Assembly: GCF_004216895.1 (NCBI RefSeq)
Contig: NZ_SGXE01000001.1
Location: 682,001 to 746,000 of the forward strand
DNA from: Aquimarina brevivitae
GTDB taxonomy: Bacteria; Bacteroidota; Bacteroidia; Flavobacteriales; Flavobacteriaceae
Direction of reading: 5' to 3'
Length of the DNA stretch: 64,000 bases
The notes beneath the pieces were generated by a model. It ran no database searches and was not told the DNA's origin. It worked only from the letters and a program-made list of their open reading frames with translations. Positions 55,328 through 64,000 of this stretch are shown one piece after another. Every line of letters starts with the position of its first letter. Positions within the stretch are counted from its first letter, which is position 1. The translations under genes and the position numbers were made by a program.

Positions 55328-55933
55328 ATGTCATTGAAGAAATCTATCCTGGTGATCGTATTAGTTTTACTAATAGATCAAATATCAAAAATATATATCA
55401 AAACAAATTTTGCTTTACACGAGCAGGTAACCGTATTTTCTTGGTTAAAAATTGTATTTGTTGAAAATAAAGGAATGGCCTGGGGCTTTGAGTTACCAGG
55501 TAGTTATGGTAAATTGGTGCTAACGCTATTTAGGCTAATTGCCATATGTGGTATTGCATACTGGTTATACGATTCGGTAAAGAAAAATAGTCCAGCAATA
55601 CTAACATTTTGCATCGCATTAATATTCGCAGGAGCCTTTGGTAATATTATTGATTCCGTGTTTTATGGTGTATTATTTAGTAAGAGCACACAGATTGATA
55701 TTGCAACATTTATGCCTGAAGGCGGAGGATACGAAGATGTGTTTTATGGAAAAGTGGTGGATATGATTCAATTTACTTTCTATGATGACACCTTACCCGA
55801 GTGGATTCCTTTTTGGGGAGGAGAACACTTTTCGTTTTTTGATCCGGTCTTTAATATTGCGGATTCTGCTATAAGCATTGGTGTGTTTTTATTAGTCGTA
55901 TTCTATAAAAAAGCATTTCCTAAACAGGCTTAA
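55328..55933 (+). CDS. lspA: Lipoprotein signal peptidase (signal peptidase II)
   Basis: LspA is the inner-membrane aspartyl protease that removes signal peptides from lipidated prolipoproteins; this window alone encodes at least five such lipoproteins. The 201-residue protein has four membrane helices and the family motifs DQISKIYI, VENKGMAWGF, GNIIDSVFYG and FNIADSAISIG; the two catalytic Asp residues are those in the last two motifs. It is longer than the E. coli enzyme (164) because of an extra periplasmic loop (about residues 115-160), which is usual in Bacteroidota. The stop codon overlaps the converging cyclo-ligase gene by 4 nt. Confidence 0.96.
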   Translation: MSLKKSILVIVLVLLIDQISKIYIKTNFALHEQVTVFSWLKIVFVENKGMAWGFELPGSYGKLVLTLFRLIAICGIAYWLYDSVKKNSPAILTFCIALIFAGAFGNIIDSVFYGVLFSKSTQIDIATFMPEGGGYEDVFYGKVVDMIQFTFYDDTLPEWIPFWGGEHFSFFDPVFNIADSAISIGVFLLVVFYKKAFPKQA

Positions 55934-56499
55934 GAACTAAAGCTATAGACTTGTTGAGGAGTAATGCAATAATCAAGAGGAATGTCTGTTGTAGATAGAT
56001 CAGCTATGTGATCTTCAGGTTCAAAAAAAGACAAACCTATCTTGATGACATCTTCTTTACATTGTGCTAAGAACCGATCGTAAAATCCTTTGCCATATCC
56101 AATTCGATTTCCTTTCTTATCAAAGGCCAGTAAAGGGATAAATACTACATCTAGCATTTTGGCTTCTATTGGGATTCCAGCCTCGGGTTCGGGGATACCG
56201 AAGGAGTTAACTTTAATTTTGGTTGTATCTGTTAGTAAATAGTGCGTCAAGGATGCGTCTTGAAAATTACTCTTGGAAAGCACTACATTTTTATCCTTTC
56301 CTAAAAGAATATTGAGCACGTACTCAGTTTCTACTTCTTTCAGTTTTTTAATGGCTAAAAACAGGTGATAAAATTCATGGTGCCAGATGTTGAGGGTAAT
56401 CAAATGATTAGCAATAGCGATACTTTTATCATCGATTTCCTCATCGCTCAATGAGGCTCTGAGTGCCTTGTATTTTTTTCGTAATGCAGTTTTAGACAT
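55930..56499 (-). CDS. 5-formyltetrahydrofolate cyclo-ligase
   Basis: Cytosolic enzyme that converts 5-formyl-THF to 5,10-methenyl-THF with ATP. The 189-residue protein shows the family order: N-terminal LRKKYKALRASLS, a middle GIPEPE segment, and the glycine-rich nucleotide loop in FDKKGNRIGYGKGFYDRFL, ending with PLDYCITPQQVY. Its start overlaps the stop of the AstE/AspA-like gene by 8 nt, so it is the last gene of the four-gene RimK operon. A link between folate salvage and that operon is not obvious; it may simply be carried along. Confidence 0.94.
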   Translation of the reverse strand: MSKTALRKKYKALRASLSDEEIDDKSIAIANHLITLNIWHHEFYHLFLAIKKLKEVETEYVLNILLGKDKNVVLSKSNFQDASLTHYLLTDTTKIKVNSFGIPEPEAGIPIEAKMLDVVFIPLLAFDKKGNRIGYGKGFYDRFLAQCKEDVIKIGLSFFEPEDHIADLSTTDIPLDYCITPQQVYSFSS

Positions 56500-57472
56500 T
56501 TTCGTCTAACTCTTTTGAAATTCTAAAAATGGCATCACCTTTATACACAATTGGAGATTCATTTACATTTATCACATAACCTTCTACCGGCGATTTCACT
56601 ACGTGTCTTTTACTGCCATATGGATCAGTAATAGTAGCCAGCACTTCTCCTTTTTCTACGTGCTTTGAGATTGGAATTTTAACATGCAATAATCCACTAT
56701 ATTTTGCACGGAGCCATTGACTATTTCGTATGATAATAGAATCGGCGTGGGGTATGGGTGGTTCAAATTGTTTGTTCAACATCCCTAGGTGTGATAATAT
56801 GCGCATAGTGCCTTCTACACCTTCTCTGGCAATTTCTTTTGAACTGCTTTGTGATTTACCTCCTTCAAACAAAAGAATATCAATATTTCGTTTAGCGCAG
56901 GTTGAACGATATGAACCGTCTAAATTTTTAGAATATAAGATAAAAGGCGCATTAAATACTTTGGCATATTCAATTAACTTTTCGTCATTAGGAGCTACTC
57001 TAATATGTGGTGCGTTAAATCTACTGGCTCCTCCGGTATGAAAATCTAAACAAAATTCGGCGGCTGGTAAAATTTCATTGACAAATTGGTAAGCAAATCT
57101 ACTGGCCAGAGAACCATTTTTTGTTCCCGGAAAAACACGATTGAGATCTCTACCATCAGGGAAAGCACGATCCATACTTAAAAATCCAAACACATTAAGT
57201 ACAGGTATACAGATGATACTTCCCTTTGCCGGTTTATTTATCTTTTTTGCAATGATTTGCCGTACAATCTCTACGCCATTGATTTCATCTCCGTGTACAC
57301 CGGCTGTGATTAAAATTGTAGGCCCAGGTTTCTTAGACCTTTCAATGATTACAGGTATCTCTATTTTGGTTGAGGTGTAGAGCTTTGCAATATTAAAATT
57401 TATGGTCTTGCTTGTCCCTAGAGGGATTTCTTCACCTAAAATATTTAGTATGTTCTTTTTTTTGGTGCTCAT
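56492..57472 (-). CDS. AstE/AspA-like (succinylglutamate desuccinylase / aspartoacylase family) zinc hydrolase
   Basis: A 326-residue protein of the M14-like carboxypeptidase superfamily. The zinc ligands are visible: His and Glu in TAGVHGDEINGVEIV near residue 57, and the second His in CLDFHTGG near 145. After the catalytic domain comes a C-terminal barrel-sandwich domain (ISKHVEKGEVLATITDPYG; VKSPVEGYVINVNES) like that of other AstE/AspA proteins. Members deacylate N-acyl amino acids or cleave C-terminal amino acids; the substrate here is unknown. Its ATG overlaps the RimK stop by one base (TAATG), so it is translationally coupled. In this context it could act on the product of RimK. Confidence 0.9.
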   Translation of the reverse strand: MSTKKKNILNILGEEIPLGTSKTINFNIAKLYTSTKIEIPVIIERSKKPGPTILITAGVHGDEINGVEIVRQIIAKKINKPAKGSIICIPVLNVFGFLSMDRAFPDGRDLNRVFPGTKNGSLASRFAYQFVNEILPAAEFCLDFHTGGASRFNAPHIRVAPNDEKLIEYAKVFNAPFILYSKNLDGSYRSTCAKRNIDILLFEGGKSQSSSKEIAREGVEGTMRILSHLGMLNKQFEPPIPHADSIIIRNSQWLRAKYSGLLHVKIPISKHVEKGEVLATITDPYGSKRHVVKSPVEGYVINVNESPIVYKGDAIFRISKELDENV

Positions 57473-58344
57473 TAAATGCTGCGTTCTATATAACGAATAA
57501 TAGATTTAGCAATATCTTTTCCTGTAGCTTTTTCAATACCTTCAAGACCTGGAGAAGAATTTACTTCCAAGATCAATGGGCCTCGTTCACTTTGCAATAA
57601 ATCTACTCCGGCAATACCAAGGCGCATAGCTCTTGCAGCTTTAATAGCAGCATTTTCTTCTTCGTCACTTAGTTCAATGACTGATGCAGTTCCACCGCGA
57701 TGCAAATTGGATCTAAATTCACCTTCTTTTCCCTGGCGTTTCATAGCACCTACAACGTGCCCATCCACTACAAAAACACGAATGTCCGCACCTTTAGCCT
57801 CCTTGATGTATTCTTGAACAATCACTCTGGCTTGTAATCCATTGAAGGCTTCAATTACAGATTCTGCAGCCTTATTAGTTTCTGCCAGGACTACACCTAA
57901 ACCTTGGGTTCCTTCTAAAACTTTTATAATTAGTGGTGCTCCACCAACGTGTTCAATAACCCCAGATACGTCTCTACCATAATTGGTAAATACCGTTTTG
58001 GGTAAACCTAAACCCGCTTTGGACAGGATTTGTAAGCTTCTTAACTTATCTCTTGAGCGCACTAATGCCTGGGACTCAACTGTCGTAAACACGTTCATCA
58101 TTTCAAACTGACGTACTACAGCGGTACCATAAAAAGTAATGGAAGCACCAATTCTTGGAATTACGGCATCTACGTGGTCCAGCTTTTTACCTTGATAATA
58201 AATTTCGGGTTTTCTCTTTTCTATGACGATGTCACATTTTAAAGGATCAATAACCTGAATATTATGTTTTCTTTTTATGGCAGCTTGTACAATTGCATCA
58301 GTTGAGTACAATTTAGAGCTGCGAGAAAGAATTTTAATGTTCAT
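57472..58344 (-). CDS. rimK: RimK-type ATP-grasp alpha-L-glutamate ligase
   Basis: A 290-residue cytosolic ATP-grasp ligase. It begins [19 protein letters not shown], has the preATP-grasp domain ([15 protein letters not shown]), ATP-grasp core motifs ([60 protein letters not shown]), and metal-binding residues in [23 protein letters not shown]. Length and motifs match RimK, which adds glutamates to a protein tail (ribosomal protein S6 in E. coli) or makes poly-glutamate. Genes on both sides overlap it (11 nt and 1 nt), so it forms an operon with a retropepsin-like protease and an AstE-like hydrolase. The target protein here is not known. Confidence 0.94.
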   Translation of the reverse strand: MNIKILSRSSKLYSTDAIVQAAIKRKHNIQVIDPLKCDIVIEKRKPEIYYQGKKLDHVDAVIPRIGASITFYGTAVVRQFEMMNVFTTVESQALVRSRDKLRSLQILSKAGLGLPKTVFTNYGRDVSGVIEHVGGAPLIIKVLEGTQGLGVVLAETNKAAESVIEAFNGLQARVIVQEYIKEAKGADIRVFVVDGHVVGAMKRQGKEGEFRSNLHRGGTASVIELSDEEENAAIKAARAMRLGIAGVDLLQSERGPLILEVNSSPGLEGIEKATGKDIAKSIIRYIERSI

Positions 58345-58771
58345 TTAAACTTTGATTATAGGATTGATTTTCTAATTGTGGATCCACAATATATTTACCG
58401 CTTAAAAATTTTCTGCCTATCAGAACAGGGAAACGCATGTCCTCTCTGGAGGATAAAGTGAGGGTTATAGAATGTGTTTCCCCAAAAACGATTACTTGGG
58501 TTTTTATGGCATAGCGCACTTCAACCTTTCCATTACTGCTTTTTACTGCAGTAATATCGTAATTGGTAAATGTAAATTTTTTACCATTATATTCAGGATG
58601 AGTAGCGTCAAGGAAACTGCATTGTAGCGTTTGATCTATTTCTATGATATCTACACAGTGAATTGAAGAGGTATATGCACCGGTATCAACTTTGGCGTCT
58701 ATTCCATAAATTTCCAATAACGGAAAATCAATTTTATCCGTTCTTCCGATTATTTTTTTTTCTACTCCCAA
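58334..58771 (-). CDS. Retropepsin-like protease of the ATP-dependent zinc protease (RimB-like) family
   Basis: A 145-residue protein with a single-domain aspartyl-protease fold: D29-T30-G31-A32 in [13 protein letters not shown] is the catalytic motif, [10 protein letters not shown] is the second strand. The family has been called ATP-dependent zinc protease, although the fold is retropepsin-like. The only in-frame start is TTG, one codon after a stop; the resulting N-terminus ([16 protein letters not shown]) fits the family. An ATG ten bases upstream opens a different frame that could join through the run of nine A. Genes of this kind often sit beside rimK; it overlaps rimK by 11 nt. Confidence 0.85.
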   Translation of the reverse strand: MGVEKKIIGRTDKIDFPLLEIYGIDAKVDTGAYTSSIHCVDIIEIDQTLQCSFLDATHPEYNGKKFTFTNYDITAVKSSNGKVEVRYAIKTQVIVFGETHSITLTLSSREDMRFPVLIGRKFLSGKYIVDPQLENQSYNQSLNEH

Positions 58772-58936
58772 AAATTAACATTTATAACGCTAATGTAAGA
58801 AAAATACAGATGTTATGTAAAGTTTGTTCATGAATTAATTTGATACTAAAAATCAGGACAGTGCTGTTTTTTAACAAAATTTATGTAGATCATTTCTGGG
58901 CTCATTAGTTCTATACTTTACCTTTACATTACAATT

Positions 58937-60739
58937 ATGGAAGAAGCATCGCTAGAAATACAAATAAAAACTTTGCCGTCAAGTCCAGGGGTGTATCAAT
59001 ATTATGATAAATCCGGAAAATTATTATATGTAGGTAAAGCCAAAAACTTAAAGAAAAGGGTGGGTTCGTATTTTACAAAAAGTCACGACAGTCATCGAAT
59101 TCGTGTTTTGGTAAAAAAAATCAAAAAAATAAAACACATAGTTGTAGAAACGGAGACAGACGCCCTTTTATTAGAGAACAATCTCATCAAAAAACATCAG
59201 CCAAGGTTTAATGTGATGCTCAAAGACGACAAAACCTATCCTTGGATTTGTATAAAGAATGAGCGGTTTCCTAGAATTTTTCTGACTCGAAATCTGATAA
59301 AAGATGGTTCTGAATATTATGGTCCCTATACTTCAGTCAAAACAGTCAATGCATTATTGGATTTGATACGAGGCTTGTATCCATTGCGGACTTGTAATTA
59401 TGATTTAGCAAAAGAAAAAATCGACAATGGTAAGTACAAAGTTTGCTTAGAATATCATTTAGAAAACTGTAAAGGTCCTTGTGAGGACTTACAGTCTGAA
59501 GAAGAATATATGGAAAATTTAACCGCAATTCGTCAGATTGTAAAAGGTAATTTTAAAGATTCACTCCATAGGTTTCGACAACAAATGATGGAATATGCTG
59601 ACAATATGCAGTTTGAAGATGCACAGCGAATTAAAGACAAAATTGTAATCCTGGAGAAGTACCAGGCTAAGTCTACAGTGGTTAATCCAAACATCAGTAA
59701 TGTTGATGTTTTCAGTATCATTTCAGATGAAGCCTTTGGCTATGTCAATTTTTTGCAATTGTCGTATGGGTCGATTGTACGATCTCATACTATAGAAATG
59801 AAAAAAAAGCTTCAGGAGTCGGACAAAGAACTATTGGAGTTGGCTATTGTAGAAATTAGGCAACGGTTTAATTCTAAATCAAAAGAAATTTATACGCCTT
59901 TTAAAGTAGATGTAGGAGAAGAGCTAAAAATTACCGTTCCGAAACTGGGTGACAAAAAAAAGATAGTAGATCTTTCTCTAAGAAATGCTAAATATTATAG
60001 ACAAGAACGATTTAAACAAATAAAAATTATTGATCCCGATCGGCATGTCAACCGACTTATGGGACAAATGAAAAAGGATCTTAGATTACCAGAAGAACCC
60101 AGGCACATTGAGTGTTTTGATAATTCTAACATTCAGGGTACAAATCCTGTGGCGGCCTGTGTTGTTTTTAGAGATGGAAAACCTAGTAAAAAAGAGTACC
60201 GAAAATTTAACATCAAAACGGTTGAAGGGCCTAACGATTTTGCATCTATGGAAGAGGTAGTGTATAGGCGTTATAAACGTTTGCTCGAAGAAGAACAGCC
60301 ATTACCGCAACTTGTTATTGTTGATGGCGGTAAAGGTCAGCTTTCTTCAGGTTTAAAAGCATTAGATCAATTAAACATACGTGGACAAGTCACTATCATC
60401 GGTATCGCAAAGCGATTAGAAGAAATATACTATCCCGGTGATTCTATACCGCTTTATTTGGATAAAAAATCTGAAACTTTAAAGGTTATTCAGCATTTAC
60501 GAAATGAAGCGCATCGATTTGGGATCACTTTTCATAGGCAAAAGCGAAGTAAATCTGCTATAGATACTGAACTAAATACGATACCGGGTATAGGAGAAAA
60601 AACAGTGGTTGAATTATTAAAGAATTTTAGATCCGTAAAAAGAATCAGTAAAGCAACCAAAGAAGAATTGTCAGAAATTATTGGTGATTCTAGAGCAACC
60701 AAAGTATATAATTTTTATCTTTCTAAAAAAGAGAAGTAA
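58937..60739 (+). CDS. uvrC: Excinuclease ABC subunit C
   Basis: UvrC makes both incisions in nucleotide excision repair after UvrAB finds the lesion. The 600-residue protein has the N-terminal GIY-YIG nuclease (SPGVYQYYDKSGKLLYVGKAKNL), a cysteine cluster in the middle (RTCNYD; KVCLEYHLENCKGPC), a UVR segment (NMQFEDAQRIKDKI), the RNase H-like C-terminal nuclease (ECFDNSNIQGTNPVA; VDGGKGQLS), and two helix-hairpin-helix repeats at the end (LNTIPGIGEKTVVELL). The downstream gene starts on the base after the stop (TAAATG), so the two are coupled. Confidence 0.97.
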   Translation: MEEASLEIQIKTLPSSPGVYQYYDKSGKLLYVGKAKNLKKRVGSYFTKSHDSHRIRVLVKKIKKIKHIVVETETDALLLENNLIKKHQPRFNVMLKDDKTYPWICIKNERFPRIFLTRNLIKDGSEYYGPYTSVKTVNALLDLIRGLYPLRTCNYDLAKEKIDNGKYKVCLEYHLENCKGPCEDLQSEEEYMENLTAIRQIVKGNFKDSLHRFRQQMMEYADNMQFEDAQRIKDKIVILEKYQAKSTVVNPNISNVDVFSIISDEAFGYVNFLQLSYGSIVRSHTIEMKKKLQESDKELLELAIVEIRQRFNSKSKEIYTPFKVDVGEELKITVPKLGDKKKIVDLSLRNAKYYRQERFKQIKIIDPDRHVNRLMGQMKKDLRLPEEPRHIECFDNSNIQGTNPVAACVVFRDGKPSKKEYRKFNIKTVEGPNDFASMEEVVYRRYKRLLEEEQPLPQLVIVDGGKGQLSSGLKALDQLNIRGQVTIIGIAKRLEEIYYPGDSIPLYLDKKSETLKVIQHLRNEAHRFGITFHRQKRSKSAIDTELNTIPGIGEKTVVELLKNFRSVKRISKATKEELSEIIGDSRATKVYNFYLSKKEK

Positions 60740-63022
60740 ATGCGCAATACCAAACAAACTTTCCTGCTGTTATCAGTACTTATCCTGCTGCAGGCGATTA
60801 CAGGTTTGGTTAGTGCACAAGAAATACAAATTAATAATAATGTAAATGATAGTTTGCCAAATGACGTGAAGGTAGGTTTGGTGCTCAGTGGAGGTGGAGC
60901 AAAAGGGTTGGCGCATATTGGAGCCCTTAAAGTGATAGAAGAAATAGGTATACGCATTGACTATATCGGGGGTACAAGTATGGGCGCTATAGTAGGTGCG
61001 CTCTATGCATCAGGATATAATGCTAAGCAATTAGACTCTATTTTTAGAGCTGCAGACTTCGATGCCTTTATACAGGATGAACTACCTAGACAGGCAAAAA
61101 CATTTTATGAACGCGAGGACGCGGAAAAATATGCAGTTACTTTACCCTTTGATGATTTTAAAATAGATTTACCTAAAAGTCTATCCAAAGGGCAAAATTT
61201 TTACAATCAATTTTCCAGGTATACGCAGCACGTTAATCGCATACGAAATTTTGATAGTTTACCTATTCCGTTTTTTTGTATGGCCACTAATATCGAAAAC
61301 GGATCGCAGGTACTCTTGGATAAAGGCTATTTACCAGAAGCTGTTTCTGCTAGTGGAGCACTACCCTCTGTCTTCAGCCCTGTAGAGGTAGATGGCATTT
61401 TAATGACAGACGGGGGAGTGGCAAATAATTACCCTATAAAAGAAATCAAAGCAAAAGGGGCAGAGATTGTTATTGGTATAGATGTACAGGATAGCTTAAT
61501 GGACAGAAAAGAATTGAACTCGGTGACTAATATCATGTTACAGATCAGTAATTTTAGAACGATTAATGATATGAAAACTAAAGCTCCAGCTACCGATGTT
61601 TACATAAAACCTGCCATTGAAAAGTTTTCAGTCATATCTTTTGATCAGGCTGATGAAATAATTGCTAATGGCGAAAAAGCAGCTTTTGCTAAATATGAAA
61701 AGTTGAAGCGCATAAAGCAAATGCAACAACAATCGCCTCAAAAATTTAAGATAGAAACCACCGTATCAGATAGTTTAGACATCGATATCATGAGTATTAC
61801 CGGGAATGATGCCTATACACGATCATATATTTTAGGAAAACTAAAGCTTCAATCACCAGCAAAAACAACCTATACTAAACTTAATGAGGGTATCAATAAC
61901 CTATCAGCAACCGGCAATTTTGATCGCATAAGTCATCGAATCATAAATACGGATAATGGTAATGCTTTATTGCTTAATGTAAAAGAAAGTGAAAATAAAA
62001 TGTTATTCCGTTTTGCATTGCATTATGATGATCTACTTAAAACTGCTGCTTTGGTTAATGTAACCCGGAAAAGGCTTTTGGTTAACAACGATGTTTTTTC
62101 CGTTGATGTTGCGCTTGGCGATAATATACGGTATAATATTGATTACTATATCGATAAGGGGTATTACTGGAGTATAGGACTAAACTCTAGATATTATAAG
62201 TTTGGTCGAAGTATAGATATAGATGTACTAGATCAATTCGGAGAACCCCCAACAACTACGGATATCAATAGCTTTAACGTAGATTACAGAGATTTTACCA
62301 CAAGTATCTATTTTGAAACACTTTTGAAGCAAACCTTTTCTTTTGGGGTGGGAGCGGAATATAAAAGACTCCAAATTTTTTCTAATACGTTTGGAGAGGA
62401 AGAGGATACTCCCAGGACGGTGTTTGATGATAGTGACTATTATAGTGTTTTTGGATATTTAAAGTTGGACACTTACGACAACAAGTATTTTCCTACTAAG
62501 GGATTTTTATTTGAAGGAGATGTGCACGGGTATCTTCTTTCTTCGGATTTTACCAATTCGTTCAATCAATTCTCGATAGCAAAAGCAAATTTCGGCTACG
62601 CCACGCCATTATCGGATAGGTTGTCTTTTAACCTTGGTTTAGAGGCCGGAACAAAAATTGGCAATACAGGAGTTTCTTCGCTAGACTTTTTATTGGGAGG
62701 TTTTGGTGCTAAGATGGTAAATAACTTTATACCGTTTTATGGTTATGACTTCATCGGGATAACCGGTGAAAGTTTTGCTAAAGTTCTCGTGCACTTGGAT
62801 TATGAATTATTCAACAAAAATCACCTTAATGCTTCAATAAACTATGCCAATGCAGGCAGTAAATTATTTAGTACGGGTGATTGGTTATCCTCGCCGGAGT
62901 TCTCGGGTTATGCTCTTGGATATGGTGTGGAAACCTTTGCAGGTCCAATTCAGATAAAATATACCTACTCTCCTGAAGTAAAAGAGAGCCAATGGTTTTT
63001 TAGTGTAGGATTTTGGTTTTAA
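60740..63022 (+). CDS. Patatin-like phospholipase fused to an outer-membrane barrel (PlpD-like)
   Basis: A 760-residue exported protein. Signal peptide to about A26 (LVSAQ), a patatin domain at about 44-310 with oxyanion GGGAKG (51-56), nucleophile S80 in GTSMG and D224 in MTDGGVAN, then a POTRA-like segment (about 345-420), and a C-terminal barrel of the BamA/Omp85 type to the last residue, which is Phe (FSVGFWF). This is the domain order of PlpD-like type Vd systems, where the barrel presents or exports the lipase domain. It is translationally coupled to uvrC, an accidental-looking pairing that is common in this phylum. It should cleave phospholipid acyl chains at or outside the outer membrane. 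Confidence 0.92.
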   Translation: MRNTKQTFLLLSVLILLQAITGLVSAQEIQINNNVNDSLPNDVKVGLVLSGGGAKGLAHIGALKVIEEIGIRIDYIGGTSMGAIVGALYASGYNAKQLDSIFRAADFDAFIQDELPRQAKTFYEREDAEKYAVTLPFDDFKIDLPKSLSKGQNFYNQFSRYTQHVNRIRNFDSLPIPFFCMATNIENGSQVLLDKGYLPEAVSASGALPSVFSPVEVDGILMTDGGVANNYPIKEIKAKGAEIVIGIDVQDSLMDRKELNSVTNIMLQISNFRTINDMKTKAPATDVYIKPAIEKFSVISFDQADEIIANGEKAAFAKYEKLKRIKQMQQQSPQKFKIETTVSDSLDIDIMSITGNDAYTRSYILGKLKLQSPAKTTYTKLNEGINNLSATGNFDRISHRIINTDNGNALLLNVKESENKMLFRFALHYDDLLKTAALVNVTRKRLLVNNDVFSVDVALGDNIRYNIDYYIDKGYYWSIGLNSRYYKFGRSIDIDVLDQFGEPPTTTDINSFNVDYRDFTTSIYFETLLKQTFSFGVGAEYKRLQIFSNTFGEEEDTPRTVFDDSDYYSVFGYLKLDTYDNKYFPTKGFLFEGDVHGYLLSSDFTNSFNQFSIAKANFGYATPLSDRLSFNLGLEAGTKIGNTGVSSLDFLLGGFGAKMVNNFIPFYGYDFIGITGESFAKVLVHLDYELFNKNHLNASINYANAGSKLFSTGDWLSSPEFSGYALGYGVETFAGPIQIKYTYSPEVKESQWFFSVGFWF

Positions 63023-63219
63023 GAATCAGATTCAGGTATAAGATCTTCTGGTGGATGTGCTGAAAAAAAGTAATTTTTTTACGATATTTGTAATATTATG
63101 AGTCAATCTTGGCAAAATTTATTATTGCTTTTACACTACCTTATCAAAAGAAATCCTGAATAAGGAAGGTTTGCTATTTCCTAATAAGTAGTTCTGTATA
63201 ACCTTTATAATTAAAACTC

Positions 63220-64000
63220 ATGCCTTTTTATCATACGTTGGGAGAAATCCCTAAAAAACGACATACCATATTCAGAAAACCAAGTGGAGACCTGTATTAC
63301 GAACAATTATTTGGTACCATTGGTTTTGATGGAATGTCTACAAACATGTACCATCACCATCGTCCTACTCAAGTAAAAGAGATTAAAGGAAAATATGATG
63401 TAAGTCCAAATGTTGCGTTGAACAATAATATCCAATCCTATCGTTTTCACGGATTTAAAGTTAAAGCAGCAAATGATTATTTGGAGAGTAGAACTTGTGT
63501 ATTAACAAACAGTGATGTCAATATCATTTTAGCTGCACCTCAGGAATCTACGACTGACTATTTCTATAAAAATACGGATGCCGACGAGCTTATCTTTGTA
63601 CATAGAGGTAGTGGTAAGTTCAGAAGCCATTTAGGGAACATTGATTTTAAATACGGAGATTATGTATTGATTCCTAGGGGGACTATTTATAAATTAGATT
63701 TTGATACGACGGATAACCGATTGTTTATTGTTGAATCAAGGAGACCTATTTATACGCCTAAACGATACCGAAATTGGTTTGGACAACTGTTAGAGCATTC
63801 TCCATTCTGTGAGCGTGATTTACGTGCGCCCTACGAGTTAGAATCACACGATGAAAAAGGAGATTTTTTGATGAAGATAAAGAAGCAGGATGAAATTTTT
63901 GATATGGTATACGCTACCCACCCTTTTGATGTAGTGGGTTACGATGGATATAATTTTCCTTATGCTTTTTCCATTCACGATTTTGAACCCATCACCGGTA
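63220..64000 (+). CDS. hmgA: Homogentisate 1,2-dioxygenase, N-terminal part (runs off the window edge)
   Basis: Cytosolic non-heme iron dioxygenase that opens the ring of homogentisate in tyrosine and phenylalanine breakdown. The frame begins MPFYHTLGEIPKKRHTIFRK, continues through GDLYYEQLFGTIGFDGMSTNMYHHH, and includes the beta-barrel region with VHRGSGKFRSHLG and DYVLIPRGTIYKL. I recognise it as the bacteroidotal HmgA. About 260 codons are present; the iron ligands (His, Glu, His) lie further on, outside the window, so activity cannot be checked here. About 200 nt separate it from the patatin gene; the rest of the catabolic operon would follow to the right. Confidence 0.92.
   Translation, partial: MPFYHTLGEIPKKRHTIFRKPSGDLYYEQLFGTIGFDGMSTNMYHHHRPTQVKEIKGKYDVSPNVALNNNIQSYRFHGFKVKAANDYLESRTCVLTNSDVNIILAAPQESTTDYFYKNTDADELIFVHRGSGKFRSHLGNIDFKYGDYVLIPRGTIYKLDFDTTDNRLFIVESRRPIYTPKRYRNWFGQLLEHSPFCERDLRAPYELESHDEKGDFLMKIKKQDEIFDMVYATHPFDVVGYDGYNFPYAFSIHDFEPITG

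Noticed and set aside
63098..63163. A 21-codon frame (MSQSWQNLL...) between the patatin gene and hmgA
   Set aside because: Too short to judge, no recognisable features; a near-match GATATTTG upstream is not enough to call a gene.

Overview
The window is a contiguous piece of chromosome from a marine-type member of the Flavobacteriaceae (phylum Bacteroidota). Three things point there. The DNA is AT-rich and upstream regions carry the Bacteroidota -7 promoter element TAnnTTTG, often with a TTG about 18-22 nt further upstream, and no clear Shine-Dalgarno sites. There are type IX secretion (T9SS) C-terminal sorting domains, TonB-dependent receptors with carboxypeptidase-regulatory N-terminal domains, and a DUF4270 lipoprotein. 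Local gene orders (HesB-sufB; starch-synthase-like/DUF4270/glmS divergent from panC-panD; a detached atpD-atpC pair) are those I know from flavobacteria. It is mostly core genome; I see no phage, insertion sequence, CRISPR array, tRNA or rRNA.

Layout. 0-0.6 kb: Fe-S assembly (HesB protein, truncated sufB). 0.8-7.5 kb: a LytS/LytTR-type two-component system divergent from an ABC ATPase and a giant ABC permease fused to an M1-type metallopeptidase. 7.6-9.4 kb: ATP synthase epsilon and beta. 9.7-11 kb: a sterol-desaturase-family membrane enzyme. 11-21.2 kb: three tandem paralogous TonB-dependent receptors, the last followed by an SGNH-hydrolase lipoprotein. 21.4-25.8 kb: glmS, DUF4270 lipoprotein and a short starch-synthase-domain protein, divergent from panC, panD, a YbhN-type flippase-like protein, an esterase-like secreted protein that lacks its serine nucleophile, and radA (to 30.8 kb). 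30.8-34.6 kb: aldo/keto reductase, a 480-nt gene-free stretch with a candidate small RNA, a small secreted protein, an OmpA lipoprotein and exonuclease III. 34.7-44.7 kb: a large SprA-like outer-membrane barrel, a small lipoprotein and two divergent T9SS-secreted paralogues. 44.8-50.6 kb: glyS, a membrane-anchored coiled-coil protein, comF, an Ig-like lipoprotein and a nitrilase-family amidase. 50.8-55.9 kb: ileS with an altered HIGH signature, a DksA/TraR-like protein, a small secreted protein and lspA. 55.9-58.8 kb: a tightly overlapping operon of retropepsin-like protease, RimK ligase, AstE/AspA-like deacylase and 5-formyltetrahydrofolate cyclo-ligase. 58.9-63.0 kb: uvrC and a patatin/outer-membrane-barrel protein. 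63.2 kb to the right edge: truncated homogentisate dioxygenase.

The parts most worth a second look are the RimK/retropepsin/AstE cassette, the isoleucyl-tRNA synthetase with GIHH in place of HxGH, the ABC-permease/peptidase fusion beside its two-component system, the candidate small RNA near 31.9 kb, the esterase-fold protein with Asp at the nucleophile position, the tandem receptors, and several promoters placed so close to the start codon that the mRNAs may be leaderless. I found no wholly unknown multi-gene system that I can defend from sequence alone.
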